This document shows, piece by piece, positions 57,320-64,000 of a stretch of DNA of 64,000 nt. Positions within the stretch are counted from its first letter, which is position 1. Each line of letters starts with the position of its first letter. The notes under the pieces are model-generated. The model was not told the DNA's origin. It saw nothing but the letters and a program-made list of their open reading frames with translations, and did no database searches. The stretch is from an uncultured Marinobacter sp. (GTDB lineage: Bacteria > Pseudomonadota > Gammaproteobacteria > Pseudomonadales > Oleiphilaceae): NCBI RefSeq assembly GCF_947259545.1, contig NZ_CAMYMK010000011.1, forward strand, positions 310,001 through 374,000, in the 5' to 3' direction. A program made the position numbers and the translations under genes.

Positions 57320-57919
57320 TCACGCCGCCAGCAATTCGGCAATCCTGTCATTCGCCGCAGCAAGGCTCTTGTCGCGAGTCTCATCACCGATATTCAGCCC
57401 TTCGGCATGAACGATTTCCACATCGGTGATACCCACGAATCCAAGGTACTGACGCACCAGGGCAGTCTGGGCATGGTCATCACCGTAAAAGCCACCGCGG
57501 GTGATAAAGACATAAGCCTTCTTGCCCTGCAGTAAACCCTCAGGCCCCTCCTTGGTGTACCGGAAAGTGACCCCGGCCCGGGCAACGTAATCCATCCAGG
57601 CCTTGAGCACGGAAGGAATACTGAAGTTATACATGGGAATACCCAACACCAGCACATCCGCTTCCTGAACCTCGGCAATCTGCCTGTCGGCAAATGCCAC
57701 CATCGCGTGCTGCTCTTCGGTGCGCTCAGCCTCGGGCGTCATCAGCGCCTGGAGCCGCGCCTGATCCAGGTGGGGGATGTTCTCTGTCGCCAGGTCACGG
57801 CTGATCACGTTGGCATCCGCCTGCTGCGCCTGCCAGCGCTCCACAAACTGCTGTGCCAACAGTGATGACTGGCCAGCATCCTCAAACAGACTGCTCTGGA
57901 TTTTCAATAATGTTGTCAT
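57320..57919 (-). CDS. azoR: FMN-dependent NADH azoreductase
   Basis: About 199 residues of the AzoR flavodoxin-like family, which reduces azo compounds and quinones with NADH. FMN-site segments are seen at 'QSSLFEDAGQSSLLA' and 'PMYNFSIPSVLKAWMDYVAR', followed by 'AGVTFRYT'. The ATG at 57919 has AGGAGA 6 bases before it, better than the ATG at 57943. It is divergent from a LysR regulator that probably controls it. Confidence 0.93.
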   Translation of the reverse strand: MTTLLKIQSSLFEDAGQSSLLAQQFVERWQAQQADANVISRDLATENIPHLDQARLQALMTPEAERTEEQHAMVAFADRQIAEVQEADVLVLGIPMYNFSIPSVLKAWMDYVARAGVTFRYTKEGPEGLLQGKKAYVFITRGGFYGDDHAQTALVRQYLGFVGITDVEIVHAEGLNIGDETRDKSLAAANDRIAELLAA

Positions 57920-57985
57920 CGTTTCTCTCCTGCCTCTCTTCATATTTGGAACGGCGATGAGAGAATTAAAACATTGATCAGTTAG

Positions 57986-58017
57986 ATTCTATAGTTCAAA
58001 ATTTGGCACAATTCTAT
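57986..58017. promoter_or_regulatory. Direct repeat ATTCTAT between azoR and lysR
   Basis: ATTCTAT occurs at 57986-57992 and 58011-58017, 25 bp apart, in the 116-bp divergent promoter region. It is a candidate LysR-type binding site. Confidence 0.35.
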
Positions 58018-58035
58018 CGAATATTTAGATGCTTA

Positions 58036-58950
58036 ATGGAACGCCTTCCCTCTCCTCATATCAGCCTGGAACAGTGGCGCTGCCTGGTGGCCGTCGTGGA
58101 AGCCGGTGGCTATGCCCAGGCAGCAGAAAAGCTGCACAAGAGCCAGTCCTCAGTGACCTATGCCGTACAAAAGCTGGAACGTCTGCTGGATATCAAAGCG
58201 TTCCAGATGGCAGGTCGTCGCGCCATTCTGACGCCGGCAGGTGACATGCTCTACCGTCGGGCCCGACAATTACTGGAGGATTCAGCCAACCTGGAAAGGG
58301 CGGCAGGCAAGGTGTCCGCTGGCTGGGAAAGTGAAATCAATATTGCGGTGGAGGCCCTGTATCCCACCTGGCTGCTACTGGAGAGTTTCGAACGATTTGG
58401 CAGGGACAGCCCCCACACCCGCATCAACCTGTACGAAACCATCTTCCAGGGCGGCCCGGACTTGCTGATGTCCGGTCAGGTGGAGCTGGCCATTCTGCCC
58501 GAGGTGCCAGCGGGCTCCAATGGCAAAGCCCTGCCCCACACCTCCCGCATTATCCCAGTCGCCCATGCCGACCACCCTCTGCATCAGTTGGGGCGCCAAC
58601 TCAGCCTGTCCGACCTGCGCAAACATCGCCACCTGGTGGTCCGTGATACATCACACCAGCGCGATAGCCGCACCTCTACCGTAGACGTCGCGCAGCGCTG
58701 GACCGTCTCCAGTATGGCCACCTCCATCGGTGCTGTGTGCCGCGGTTATGGTTTTGCCTGGCTGCCGGAAGACAAAATCCGCCATGAACTGACGTCCGGT
58801 CTGCTGAAGCCCTTACCTCTGGGCGATGGTGATGCCCGCTTTGCGCAGCTCTATCTGATTTTTCACGACCCTGAGCAGATCGGCCCCGGCGTCAGACGCC
58901 TGGCGCAAATTATCGAAGAGGATATGCTGCAGGCGGGCCTCAACCTTTAG
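58036..58950 (+). CDS. LysR-family transcriptional regulator
   Basis: About 304 residues: helix-turn-helix 'GYAQAAEKLHKSQSSVTYAV' near 25-45 and a LysR substrate-binding domain. The start is uncertain: ATG 58036 is used; TTG 58003 would add 11 residues, and neither has a strong ribosome binding site. It is divergent from azoR and likely senses a quinone or electrophile-type signal for it (inference). Confidence 0.9.
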   Translation: MERLPSPHISLEQWRCLVAVVEAGGYAQAAEKLHKSQSSVTYAVQKLERLLDIKAFQMAGRRAILTPAGDMLYRRARQLLEDSANLERAAGKVSAGWESEINIAVEALYPTWLLLESFERFGRDSPHTRINLYETIFQGGPDLLMSGQVELAILPEVPAGSNGKALPHTSRIIPVAHADHPLHQLGRQLSLSDLRKHRHLVVRDTSHQRDSRTSTVDVAQRWTVSSMATSIGAVCRGYGFAWLPEDKIRHELTSGLLKPLPLGDGDARFAQLYLIFHDPEQIGPGVRRLAQIIEEDMLQAGLNL

Positions 58951-58974
58951 CTTCGCCCCGGGAACTCCGGGCAT

Positions 58975-60372
58975 TCATGGTTGTTCGCTTGTTGGAGCTG
59001 GACTCAGCCCCATGTCGGCCTGGATCAGCCATTGCCGCATATTTTCGCCAAGGTGGGACTGGGGATAGGACCAGAGGTCTTCCGCCATACCGATTTCTTC
59101 TTCCCAGTCTCTGATCTGCGTGTTGATCTGCTCGAACATGCTCTCGGGATCGGTGAGTGACAGGCCCACGCTCTGATACACCGCCTTGGTGAACCAGGTC
59201 ATTTCCGAGTCGTCCCCGCAGCCAAAGGACGTGCGATCTGCTCTTGCGGAAGTCAGGATCAGCGTATCGCTGTCTTTGAGTTGATTGAGCCAGTGGCCGG
59301 AGTAGCATGCTGACACCACCAGCAGTTTCCGGCGGGCGTCCAGTGGCTCCAGCATTTCCGCAAAGGCCTGGGGCGTCAGGTCCGGCAGTTCGATACCAGG
59401 TTGCTGCAATAACAGTTGTCCATCTTTCCGGCCATGACTGACAAGATGGATGACAAGCAAATCCTCCTCCGGGTTCATGTGCTCATCCAACGCTTCCAGG
59501 GCCGTTGCGATGGAGGGGCGGGTGGCCAGAGGGAAGGTTTCATAATCCCGGTGATTCAGCAGCATGACGGCACGATTCTCCACATCGAACTGTGCCTGCA
59601 GGGCCGTTCTTGCAACCTGGATGTCACGCATGAAAACCGACTCGGTGCCGTCTCCCCCCACGGCGAGGAAATAGGCGTCCGTCTCGCCTGGCCGCTCAGG
59701 TTCCAGGCTTTCGATCTGGTTATTCAGACGTTTGTGGTCCTCGGCGAGGATCTTCTCGGTATGGGGCGTCGGCGATTCTTCCGGGATGTATTCTTCCCCA
59801 TCAAGGAATTCACCGTATTCCCAGGTGCCCGAGAGGATGTCCAACTCCGCCGATTCACCGGTGAAGGAGTAAGTGCCTTCACCATGGTAATACCAGTCGC
59901 GAAATTCTCCCTCATAGGTGCCATAGTCGGTAACGTGCTTTCCCTGTACGGGCGCGCCACCTTCGAATTCGGCGATATAGACGCTGCCATTGATTTCGTA
60001 GCGACCTTTCCCATGAAAGTCATTGTTCCGGAAAGCCCCCTCATAACGGCTTTCCTCGTCCTCAAGCACACCCTGCCCCGCCATCAGGCCTTCCCGGAAC
60101 TCGCCTTCGTATCGCCAACCCGCCGGGGATTCGAGTTCGCCCTGGCCATGCCAGTACCCCTCCCAGAACTGGCCGCGGTAGACCGCGCCACTGGCATATT
60201 CCTGAACGCCCTCACCGTGGAAGAAGCCATTCCGGACATCGCCGGTATAGGTACTGCCATCCGGCAGGCGAGCATCGGGCGACAGTAACTGCGGCGTGTC
60301 ACAGCCCGCGAGTAAAAAAACTGCGATCAGTGACAGGGTCATTCGCAAGGGGCGCGGTAAAACAGTGGTCAT
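58975..60372 (-). CDS. Lipoprotein with MORN repeats and a C13 (legumain-like) peptidase domain
   Basis: A 465-residue lipoprotein (lipobox LLAGC, Cys24). About six MORN-like repeats fill residues 38-190, such as 'YTGDVRNGFFHGEG' and 'YEGEFRDWYYHGEG'. A peptidase C13 domain follows at about 230-440 with the catalytic pair His313 (VSHG) and Cys356 (SACYSG), then the family motif 'DTLILTSARADRTSFGCGDD'. Bacterial C13 proteins are known; here the fold is joined to MORN repeats and anchored to the envelope. The substrate is unknown. The stops of this gene and the convergent LysR gene are 24 bp apart. Confidence 0.85.
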   Translation of the reverse strand: MTTVLPRPLRMTLSLIAVFLLAGCDTPQLLSPDARLPDGSTYTGDVRNGFFHGEGVQEYASGAVYRGQFWEGYWHGQGELESPAGWRYEGEFREGLMAGQGVLEDEESRYEGAFRNNDFHGKGRYEINGSVYIAEFEGGAPVQGKHVTDYGTYEGEFRDWYYHGEGTYSFTGESAELDILSGTWEYGEFLDGEEYIPEESPTPHTEKILAEDHKRLNNQIESLEPERPGETDAYFLAVGGDGTESVFMRDIQVARTALQAQFDVENRAVMLLNHRDYETFPLATRPSIATALEALDEHMNPEEDLLVIHLVSHGRKDGQLLLQQPGIELPDLTPQAFAEMLEPLDARRKLLVVSACYSGHWLNQLKDSDTLILTSARADRTSFGCGDDSEMTWFTKAVYQSVGLSLTDPESMFEQINTQIRDWEEEIGMAEDLWSYPQSHLGENMRQWLIQADMGLSPAPTSEQP

Positions 60373-60441
60373 CGGGTGCTTTGTCCTGTGAGGTGTATGG
60401 GTGAAGGGCGCCAGCGCCTTTGCTGTTTGAGGGCGGCGATC

Positions 60442-60936
60442 CTATTTTTGTTGTTTCGAACTTAAGAGGCGCGAGAATTTAGGCACTACAAACAATACGA
60501 TCCAGGCCAGAAGAGTGCACAGAATTGCCGTCTGCTCCCGCCCCAGACCAACCGCGATGCCTATCGCGGCAGTGAACCAGATGCCCGCCGCCGTGGTGAG
60601 CCCGGATGCACTTTGCTCGTCACTGCCGTTGATGATCGTTCCCGCGCACAGAAAGCCGATGCCGGTAATCACGCCCTGGATAACACGGCTCATTTCCACG
60701 TCAGAGATGCCTGCCTGTTGAGGAATCAGGATGAACAACGCCGCTCCCATGCAAACCAGCATATGAGTGCGCACACCGGCGGCCTTGCCTCGTTGCTCCC
60801 GTTCAAGCCCCAGCACTCCTCCCAGCAGCACAGCCAGCAGGAGCCTGATCAAAACAATAAGCATTTCACCCAGATCGGTGAGGCCTGAAAACTCGGAAAC
60901 AACAGTATTGCCGATGAGCGTTATTTCGTCGTTCAT
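60442..60936 (-). CDS. MgtC/SapB-family membrane protein
   Basis: About 164 residues with four or five membrane helices. 'LLLAVLLGGVLGLEREQRGK' and 'GVRTHMLVCMGAALFILI' match the MgtC/SapB family, and 'GIGFLCAGTII' follows. The C-terminal ACT-like domain of long MgtC proteins is absent. Family roles include acid and magnesium stress; the role here is unknown. The ATG at 60936 is chosen because the upstream extension lacks a ribosome binding site. Confidence 0.9.
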   Translation of the reverse strand: MNDEITLIGNTVVSEFSGLTDLGEMLIVLIRLLLAVLLGGVLGLEREQRGKAAGVRTHMLVCMGAALFILIPQQAGISDVEMSRVIQGVITGIGFLCAGTIINGSDEQSASGLTTAAGIWFTAAIGIAVGLGREQTAILCTLLAWIVLFVVPKFSRLLSSKQQK

Positions 60937-61021
60937 GGACGTCTCTTTTGTGTGAAAAGATGTGGCACCCATCCCCTGACAACGCCGGGATCAATCAAGC
61001 CCGAACAGTGCCTGCAGGGGA

Positions 61022-61037
61022 AAACTTACCTAAGTTT
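61022..61037. promoter_or_regulatory. Palindrome AAACTTA-CC-TAAGTTT
   Basis: A perfect 7+2+7 palindrome 86 bp upstream of the mgtC-like start. It looks like an operator for the mgtC-like gene; no known regulator is matched. Confidence 0.45.
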
Positions 61038-61184
61038 AGACCAAGCCGCCCCCGGTTCCCCTGTGTGTTCCGTCTTCTCAGCTTCAGGTCAGTCAGTAAG
61101 CTAAGAGGGTAAACCGTTAATAGAAACCTTCACGATATCTCCTTGTGTGCCATTCCTGCACTTACCATTTGCATAGGAGTCTTC

Positions 61185-61232
61185 ATGATCGCCTTTCCAT
61201 TTGTGAGACAGATCACAAAACACAAATTCTAA
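61185..61232 (+). CDS. Possible 15-residue leader peptide
   Basis: ATG at 61185 with AGGAG 5-6 bases upstream, ending TAA at 61230-61232: MIAFPFVRQITKHKF. The CRP-type site lies inside it. It could be a leader peptide or chance. Confidence 0.25.
   Translation: MIAFPFVRQITKHKF
61200..61219. promoter_or_regulatory. CRP/Vfr-type binding site
   Basis: TTTGTGA-N6-TCACAAA is perfectly symmetrical over 7+7 bases and matches the TGTGA-N6-TCACA consensus exactly. It lies 417 bp before the lipase start. Which gene it serves cannot be told from the sequence. Confidence 0.7.
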
Positions 61233-61636
61233 GCATATCCATCATTAGGAAAGACTCACACTCATGGTGATGAAACAATGGTAGTACAGCCTTCAACGCC
61301 GGGGTTTGCTGCGGCCAGGCCCAGCCATTGCCACATATCAATCTCCCAAACTGGGATTAGCTAACTATTTATTTACCGACTATATTCGCTGGGTCGGATG
61401 CAAATCTGACTTAAGGAAAAACAAGAAAATCCAGTGTTCAAAACAACAAAAGCGCATCCTGAATTCCGCCTCAAGGCAATCCCGGATGCATAAATTGACA
61501 CACTGCATGCACTTACATCCCTCTTCAAGGGAATCCAGAATGCAAATCCCCTGCAGGACGCAGTTGAGCTGATACCCAGGATCGTCTCGGATTGGCACAT
61601 CTGGGTGTGTGCGGAGCAGACATAAAAGGCTGCAAA

Positions 61637-62776
61637 ATGAAAAACAAAACCAATAAACAAATCTTTTTCAAAGCCAAAACCTTCCTGATAGCCGCGTCCC
61701 TCGCGGTTGGCGCACTATTCAGTATCAATACAGCTCACGCAGGTGCTGACAGGACCACCCACCCAGTCGTCATGGTTCATGGCATGGGGGGATTCGACGA
61801 CATTCTCGGCTATCATTACTTCAGCGATACCTACGGGCGAAAGCTCTACCGGAACTGCTACTGGTACAGCAGCTGCAACAAGTATCTGGACTCGGGCCAG
61901 ATCGGCGCTGCGGCCTCGATGTCGCCGTTCCATTCTTCCGACCACCGCGGACTGCAGCTGGCCAATGCCGTTGAGTCCTGGATGATCGCCAACGACTTTC
62001 AGCACGTCAATCTGGTTGGCCATTCCCAGGGTGGCATGGACCTGCGCAAAGCCGCCAGGATTCTCCACGATCGCTTTGGCTACCAGGTCGTGAAAGTGGC
62101 CTACAGCATTTCCTCTCCCCATCGGGGCTCCCCCATTGCCAAACATGTGCTCGACCTGGGTGAGGGTGTCTCCAACATTGTCGAAGCGCTGGCAGAAACC
62201 TATGGCGATATTGTTTACGGCTCGGATAACGACGCCAACGCCGCACTGAAACAGCTGATCTACGATGACTACGATCCCAATGACGGCACCCTGACCGGGG
62301 CCAAGCAGTTCAACCAGAACTATCCGGTCAGCGATACCTATGCCAAGCGCTACGCTTCCACTGTGAATTCACAGCAAGGTTCAAACGTGAATCCCGCACT
62401 GTGGATTACCCAGAACAACTATTTCAATATCGATGGTGACGGCTGGTGCACCGATGACTGCAGCGGCGATGGCGCAGCGGGCAAGGGTGATGGAGAAAAG
62501 AAAGACACTGATGACGACGGCCTGGTAGGGGTCAATTCCCAGCAAATGGGCTGGCGCACCCAGTTCCATTACAACGCCTGGGGCATGGACTACCTGACCA
62601 GTTACACCGATACCGACTATGTAGGCGACATCAACTATCCCACGCCTACCCAGATGACCTCCATGGGCGCAGTAATCAACCAGGATCATCTGGACATGAT
62701 CGGTATTCCCAATACCACGTTCCGAATCCGTAATTTCTACGGTGCCATCTTCCATTACATCGCACACTACGACTGA
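61637..62776 (+). CDS. Secreted triacylglycerol lipase (family I)
   Basis: A 379-residue exported alpha/beta-hydrolase. The signal peptide ends AHA at residue 35. 'VVMVHGMGGFDD' forms the oxyanion region, the nucleophile Ser130 is in GHSQGG, the likely catalytic Asp294 is in DDDGLV and the His351 in 'NQDHLDMIG'. Residues 266-295 form an unusually Asp/Gly-rich segment (start 'DGDGWCTDDCSGDG') with two cysteines, probably calcium-binding. It likely leaves the cell through type II secretion. AAAAGG lies 7 bases before the ATG. The gene for a foldase follows. Confidence 0.93.
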   Translation: MKNKTNKQIFFKAKTFLIAASLAVGALFSINTAHAGADRTTHPVVMVHGMGGFDDILGYHYFSDTYGRKLYRNCYWYSSCNKYLDSGQIGAAASMSPFHSSDHRGLQLANAVESWMIANDFQHVNLVGHSQGGMDLRKAARILHDRFGYQVVKVAYSISSPHRGSPIAKHVLDLGEGVSNIVEALAETYGDIVYGSDNDANAALKQLIYDDYDPNDGTLTGAKQFNQNYPVSDTYAKRYASTVNSQQGSNVNPALWITQNNYFNIDGDGWCTDDCSGDGAAGKGDGEKKDTDDDGLVGVNSQQMGWRTQFHYNAWGMDYLTSYTDTDYVGDINYPTPTQMTSMGAVINQDHLDMIGIPNTTFRIRNFYGAIFHYIAHYD

Positions 62777-62807
62777 AGAACGCGCGTTTTTCCTTAAAAG
62801 GCCACAA

Positions 62808-62841
62808 CGAGCCTGTTCCGTTTTTTTCCGGAACAGGCTCG
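62808..62841 (+). other. Hairpin between lipase and chaperone genes
   Basis: CGAGCCTGTTCCG (62808-62820) and CGGAACAGGCTCG (62829-62841) form a perfect 13-bp stem; the seven T are in the loop, not after the stem. It may stabilise the lipase mRNA or limit read-through into the chaperone gene. Confidence 0.8.
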
Positions 62842-62893
62842 CTGGAGAGCCTTCACCGGCACTCACAACAATGAAAACCAGAGCCATCAGATT

Positions 62894-63988
62894 ATGAGAT
62901 CCCGCAACCTCGCCACTTCGAAATATTTCATCATCAGCCTAGCGGCAACAGCAGGCATTGCCTTTGTCTACAGCTTTGTTTCAGAACCACCAGCGGCAGA
63001 GGCTGAAACACCCCGGAACGCCCAACACATTGAGGAGACCGCGCCGCCAGCGCCCTCCCCTCAGCAACAGCCAGAATCTCCGGCACCTCTTGCCAACCTG
63101 GATCGCCAGAACATGGGTGAAGGCGCATCGGTGGTGATGGGGGATCTGAGCTTTGAGCAGGTCGTCGCACTGATGCAAAAACACCATGGCGCTGATCTGG
63201 ATACAGCTCTGGGACAGATCGACCTGATTAATGCCCTGCTCAGCTATGTGCGCCACCAGTACCCCGACAATTGGCGGGAAATGATGACAGAGTTTCTGGA
63301 GGCAGCGTTTCCCGGCATGGCAACAGAATTAGTACAGCTCGCAGACAACCACCTGGAATACGAAGAATGGCGACGTCTGGGAGCAAGCGACCTTCTTCAG
63401 CTCGACCCTGAAGAGCGAATGGAGGTGCTGATGAAGCACCGTGCCGAGATTTTCGGCAAAGAGGTAGCCGAAGAGCTTTGGCAACATCAGATACGCGATT
63501 ACAAGACGCAAAAGGCCATTGATAACCTCGCCGCGGAGTCCAACCGCCCCCTTGATGAACGCCTGGAGGAATTCAGCACCCTGGTGCACCAGGAATACCC
63601 CGAAGATGTCATGCGGAACCAGAGCATGGCCCTGGGCGATTCCTTTGCCAACAAGTTTCTCGCGGCGACTCAGGACGAGTTACGGGACATGTCCCCCCAT
63701 GAGCGGCGGGAAACAATCGCCAGAACGCGGCGCAGCCTTGGTTACAATGAACGCGCGATAGAAAACCTTGCCCGCCTGGATCGCACTCGGGACAGGCGCT
63801 GGGAAGCCGGTGAAACGTACATGCAAACCCGCCAGGAAATCACCTCGAACTATGAAGGCGAAGAACGCCAACGCCGCCTGAATGAAGCCCGCAGGAACCT
63901 GCTTGGCGCGGAAGCCGACATCATTCGCCAGGAGGAAGAGGCGGGCTATTTCCGTTATCAACAGGAACGGACATACGGGCTGCATTGA
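62894..63988 (+). CDS. Lipase-specific foldase (lipase chaperone)
   Basis: A 364-residue inner-membrane protein with one N-terminal helix (about 12-28), a Pro/Ala-rich linker and a long helical periplasmic domain. The C-terminal half, with 'SPHERRETIARTRRSLGYNE' and 'RRNLLGAEADIIRQEEEAGY', resembles the lipase chaperone (Lif) family, which folds the lipase in the periplasm before export. The usual Rx1x2FDY motif of the N-terminal domain was not found. Its place directly after the lipase supports the call. The stop codon is at 63986-63988. Confidence 0.82.
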   Translation: MRSRNLATSKYFIISLAATAGIAFVYSFVSEPPAAEAETPRNAQHIEETAPPAPSPQQQPESPAPLANLDRQNMGEGASVVMGDLSFEQVVALMQKHHGADLDTALGQIDLINALLSYVRHQYPDNWREMMTEFLEAAFPGMATELVQLADNHLEYEEWRRLGASDLLQLDPEERMEVLMKHRAEIFGKEVAEELWQHQIRDYKTQKAIDNLAAESNRPLDERLEEFSTLVHQEYPEDVMRNQSMALGDSFANKFLAATQDELRDMSPHERRETIARTRRSLGYNERAIENLARLDRTRDRRWEAGETYMQTRQEITSNYEGEERQRRLNEARRNLLGAEADIIRQEEEAGYFRYQQERTYGLH

Positions 63989-64000
63989 CCCGGAAGGCGC

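Larger units (their letters stand above)
60937..61636. other. Long non-coding region before the lipase gene
   Basis: A 700-bp gap between mgtC-like and lipase genes. It contains a palindrome (61022-61037), a CRP/Vfr-type site (61200-61219), a 15-codon ORF (61185-61232) and two weak inverted repeats. No larger gene is credible. Promoters of both neighbours must lie here. Confidence 0.65.

Noticed and set aside
61454..61544. Two weak inverted repeats (GCATCC...GGATGC and CCCT-CTTCA-AGGG) as possible dispersed repeat units
   Set aside because: Stems are short and interrupted; the two units are not clearly alike.
61589..61612. TTGGCACATCTGG as a sigma-54 promoter of the lipase
   Set aside because: The GC dinucleotide is not at the required distance from GG.
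61373..61660. 95-codon minus-strand ORF before the lipase
   Set aside because: Lies in AT-rich promoter DNA with weak repeats, no ribosome binding site, cysteine-rich improbable translation.

Overview
The window reads as a chromosomal segment of a marine gammaproteobacterium, most likely Marinobacter or a close relative. This is an inference from gene content and moderately high GC: PomAB-type motor genes, a RegBA redox pair, a DUF1302/DUF1329 outer-membrane pair beside a Pla-1/cef-type lipase, a secreted lipase with its own foldase, and many c-di-GMP enzymes. No rRNA, tRNA, CRISPR array, insertion sequence or prophage was recognised.

Layout. 1-4.7 kb: end of a large Ig-like-domain protein, glutathione-dependent formaldehyde dehydrogenase (frmA) and a DASH cryptochrome. 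4.7-16.6 kb: a complete-looking tight-adherence (Tad/Flp) pilus operon on the minus strand (flp, tadE-like, rcpC, rcpA, tadZ, tadA, tadB, tadC, tadD, a small secreted protein, tadG-like), ending in a membrane diguanylate cyclase. 17-21 kb: two small proteins, pomAB, and an ammonium transporter gene with an NtrC site and a sigma-54 promoter. 21-29.6 kb: a minus-strand operon of an RND adaptor and pump, an ABC ATPase, an FtsX-type permease and an AttH/CrtC-like lipocalin protein. 29.6-34.4 kb: a small potassium channel and a second RND pump with adaptor. 34.5-38.5 kb: an OprC-like copper TonB receptor divergent from RegB/RegA. 38.6-45.2 kb: lipase-like lipoprotein, DUF1302 and DUF1329 genes, closed by a strong terminator.

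45.3-55 kb: three further GGDEF or GGDEF-EAL proteins interleaved with a CbiM-like permease, cobS, a UMF1-type MFS carrier and a KefB-like antiporter. 55-59 kb: a fatty acid hydroxylase/sterol desaturase-like enzyme and an azoreductase, each divergent from a LysR regulator, with a 58-residue ORF between them. 59-64 kb: a lipoprotein fusing MORN repeats to a C13 (legumain-like) peptidase, an MgtC-like protein, a long regulatory gap with a perfect CRP/Vfr-type site, and the secreted lipase with its chaperone.

How the genes work together: the window centres on surface behaviour and the cell envelope, namely adhesion pili, flagellar motor, c-di-GMP turnover, lipid hydrolysis and efflux. The most unusual items are the MORN-C13 lipoprotein, the RND-ABC-lipocalin operon, the lipase-DUF1302-DUF1329 set with an altered nucleophile elbow, and the cyclase built into the end of the Tad operon. 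Where the first possible start lacked a ribosome binding site and a later one had a good one, the later start is given.
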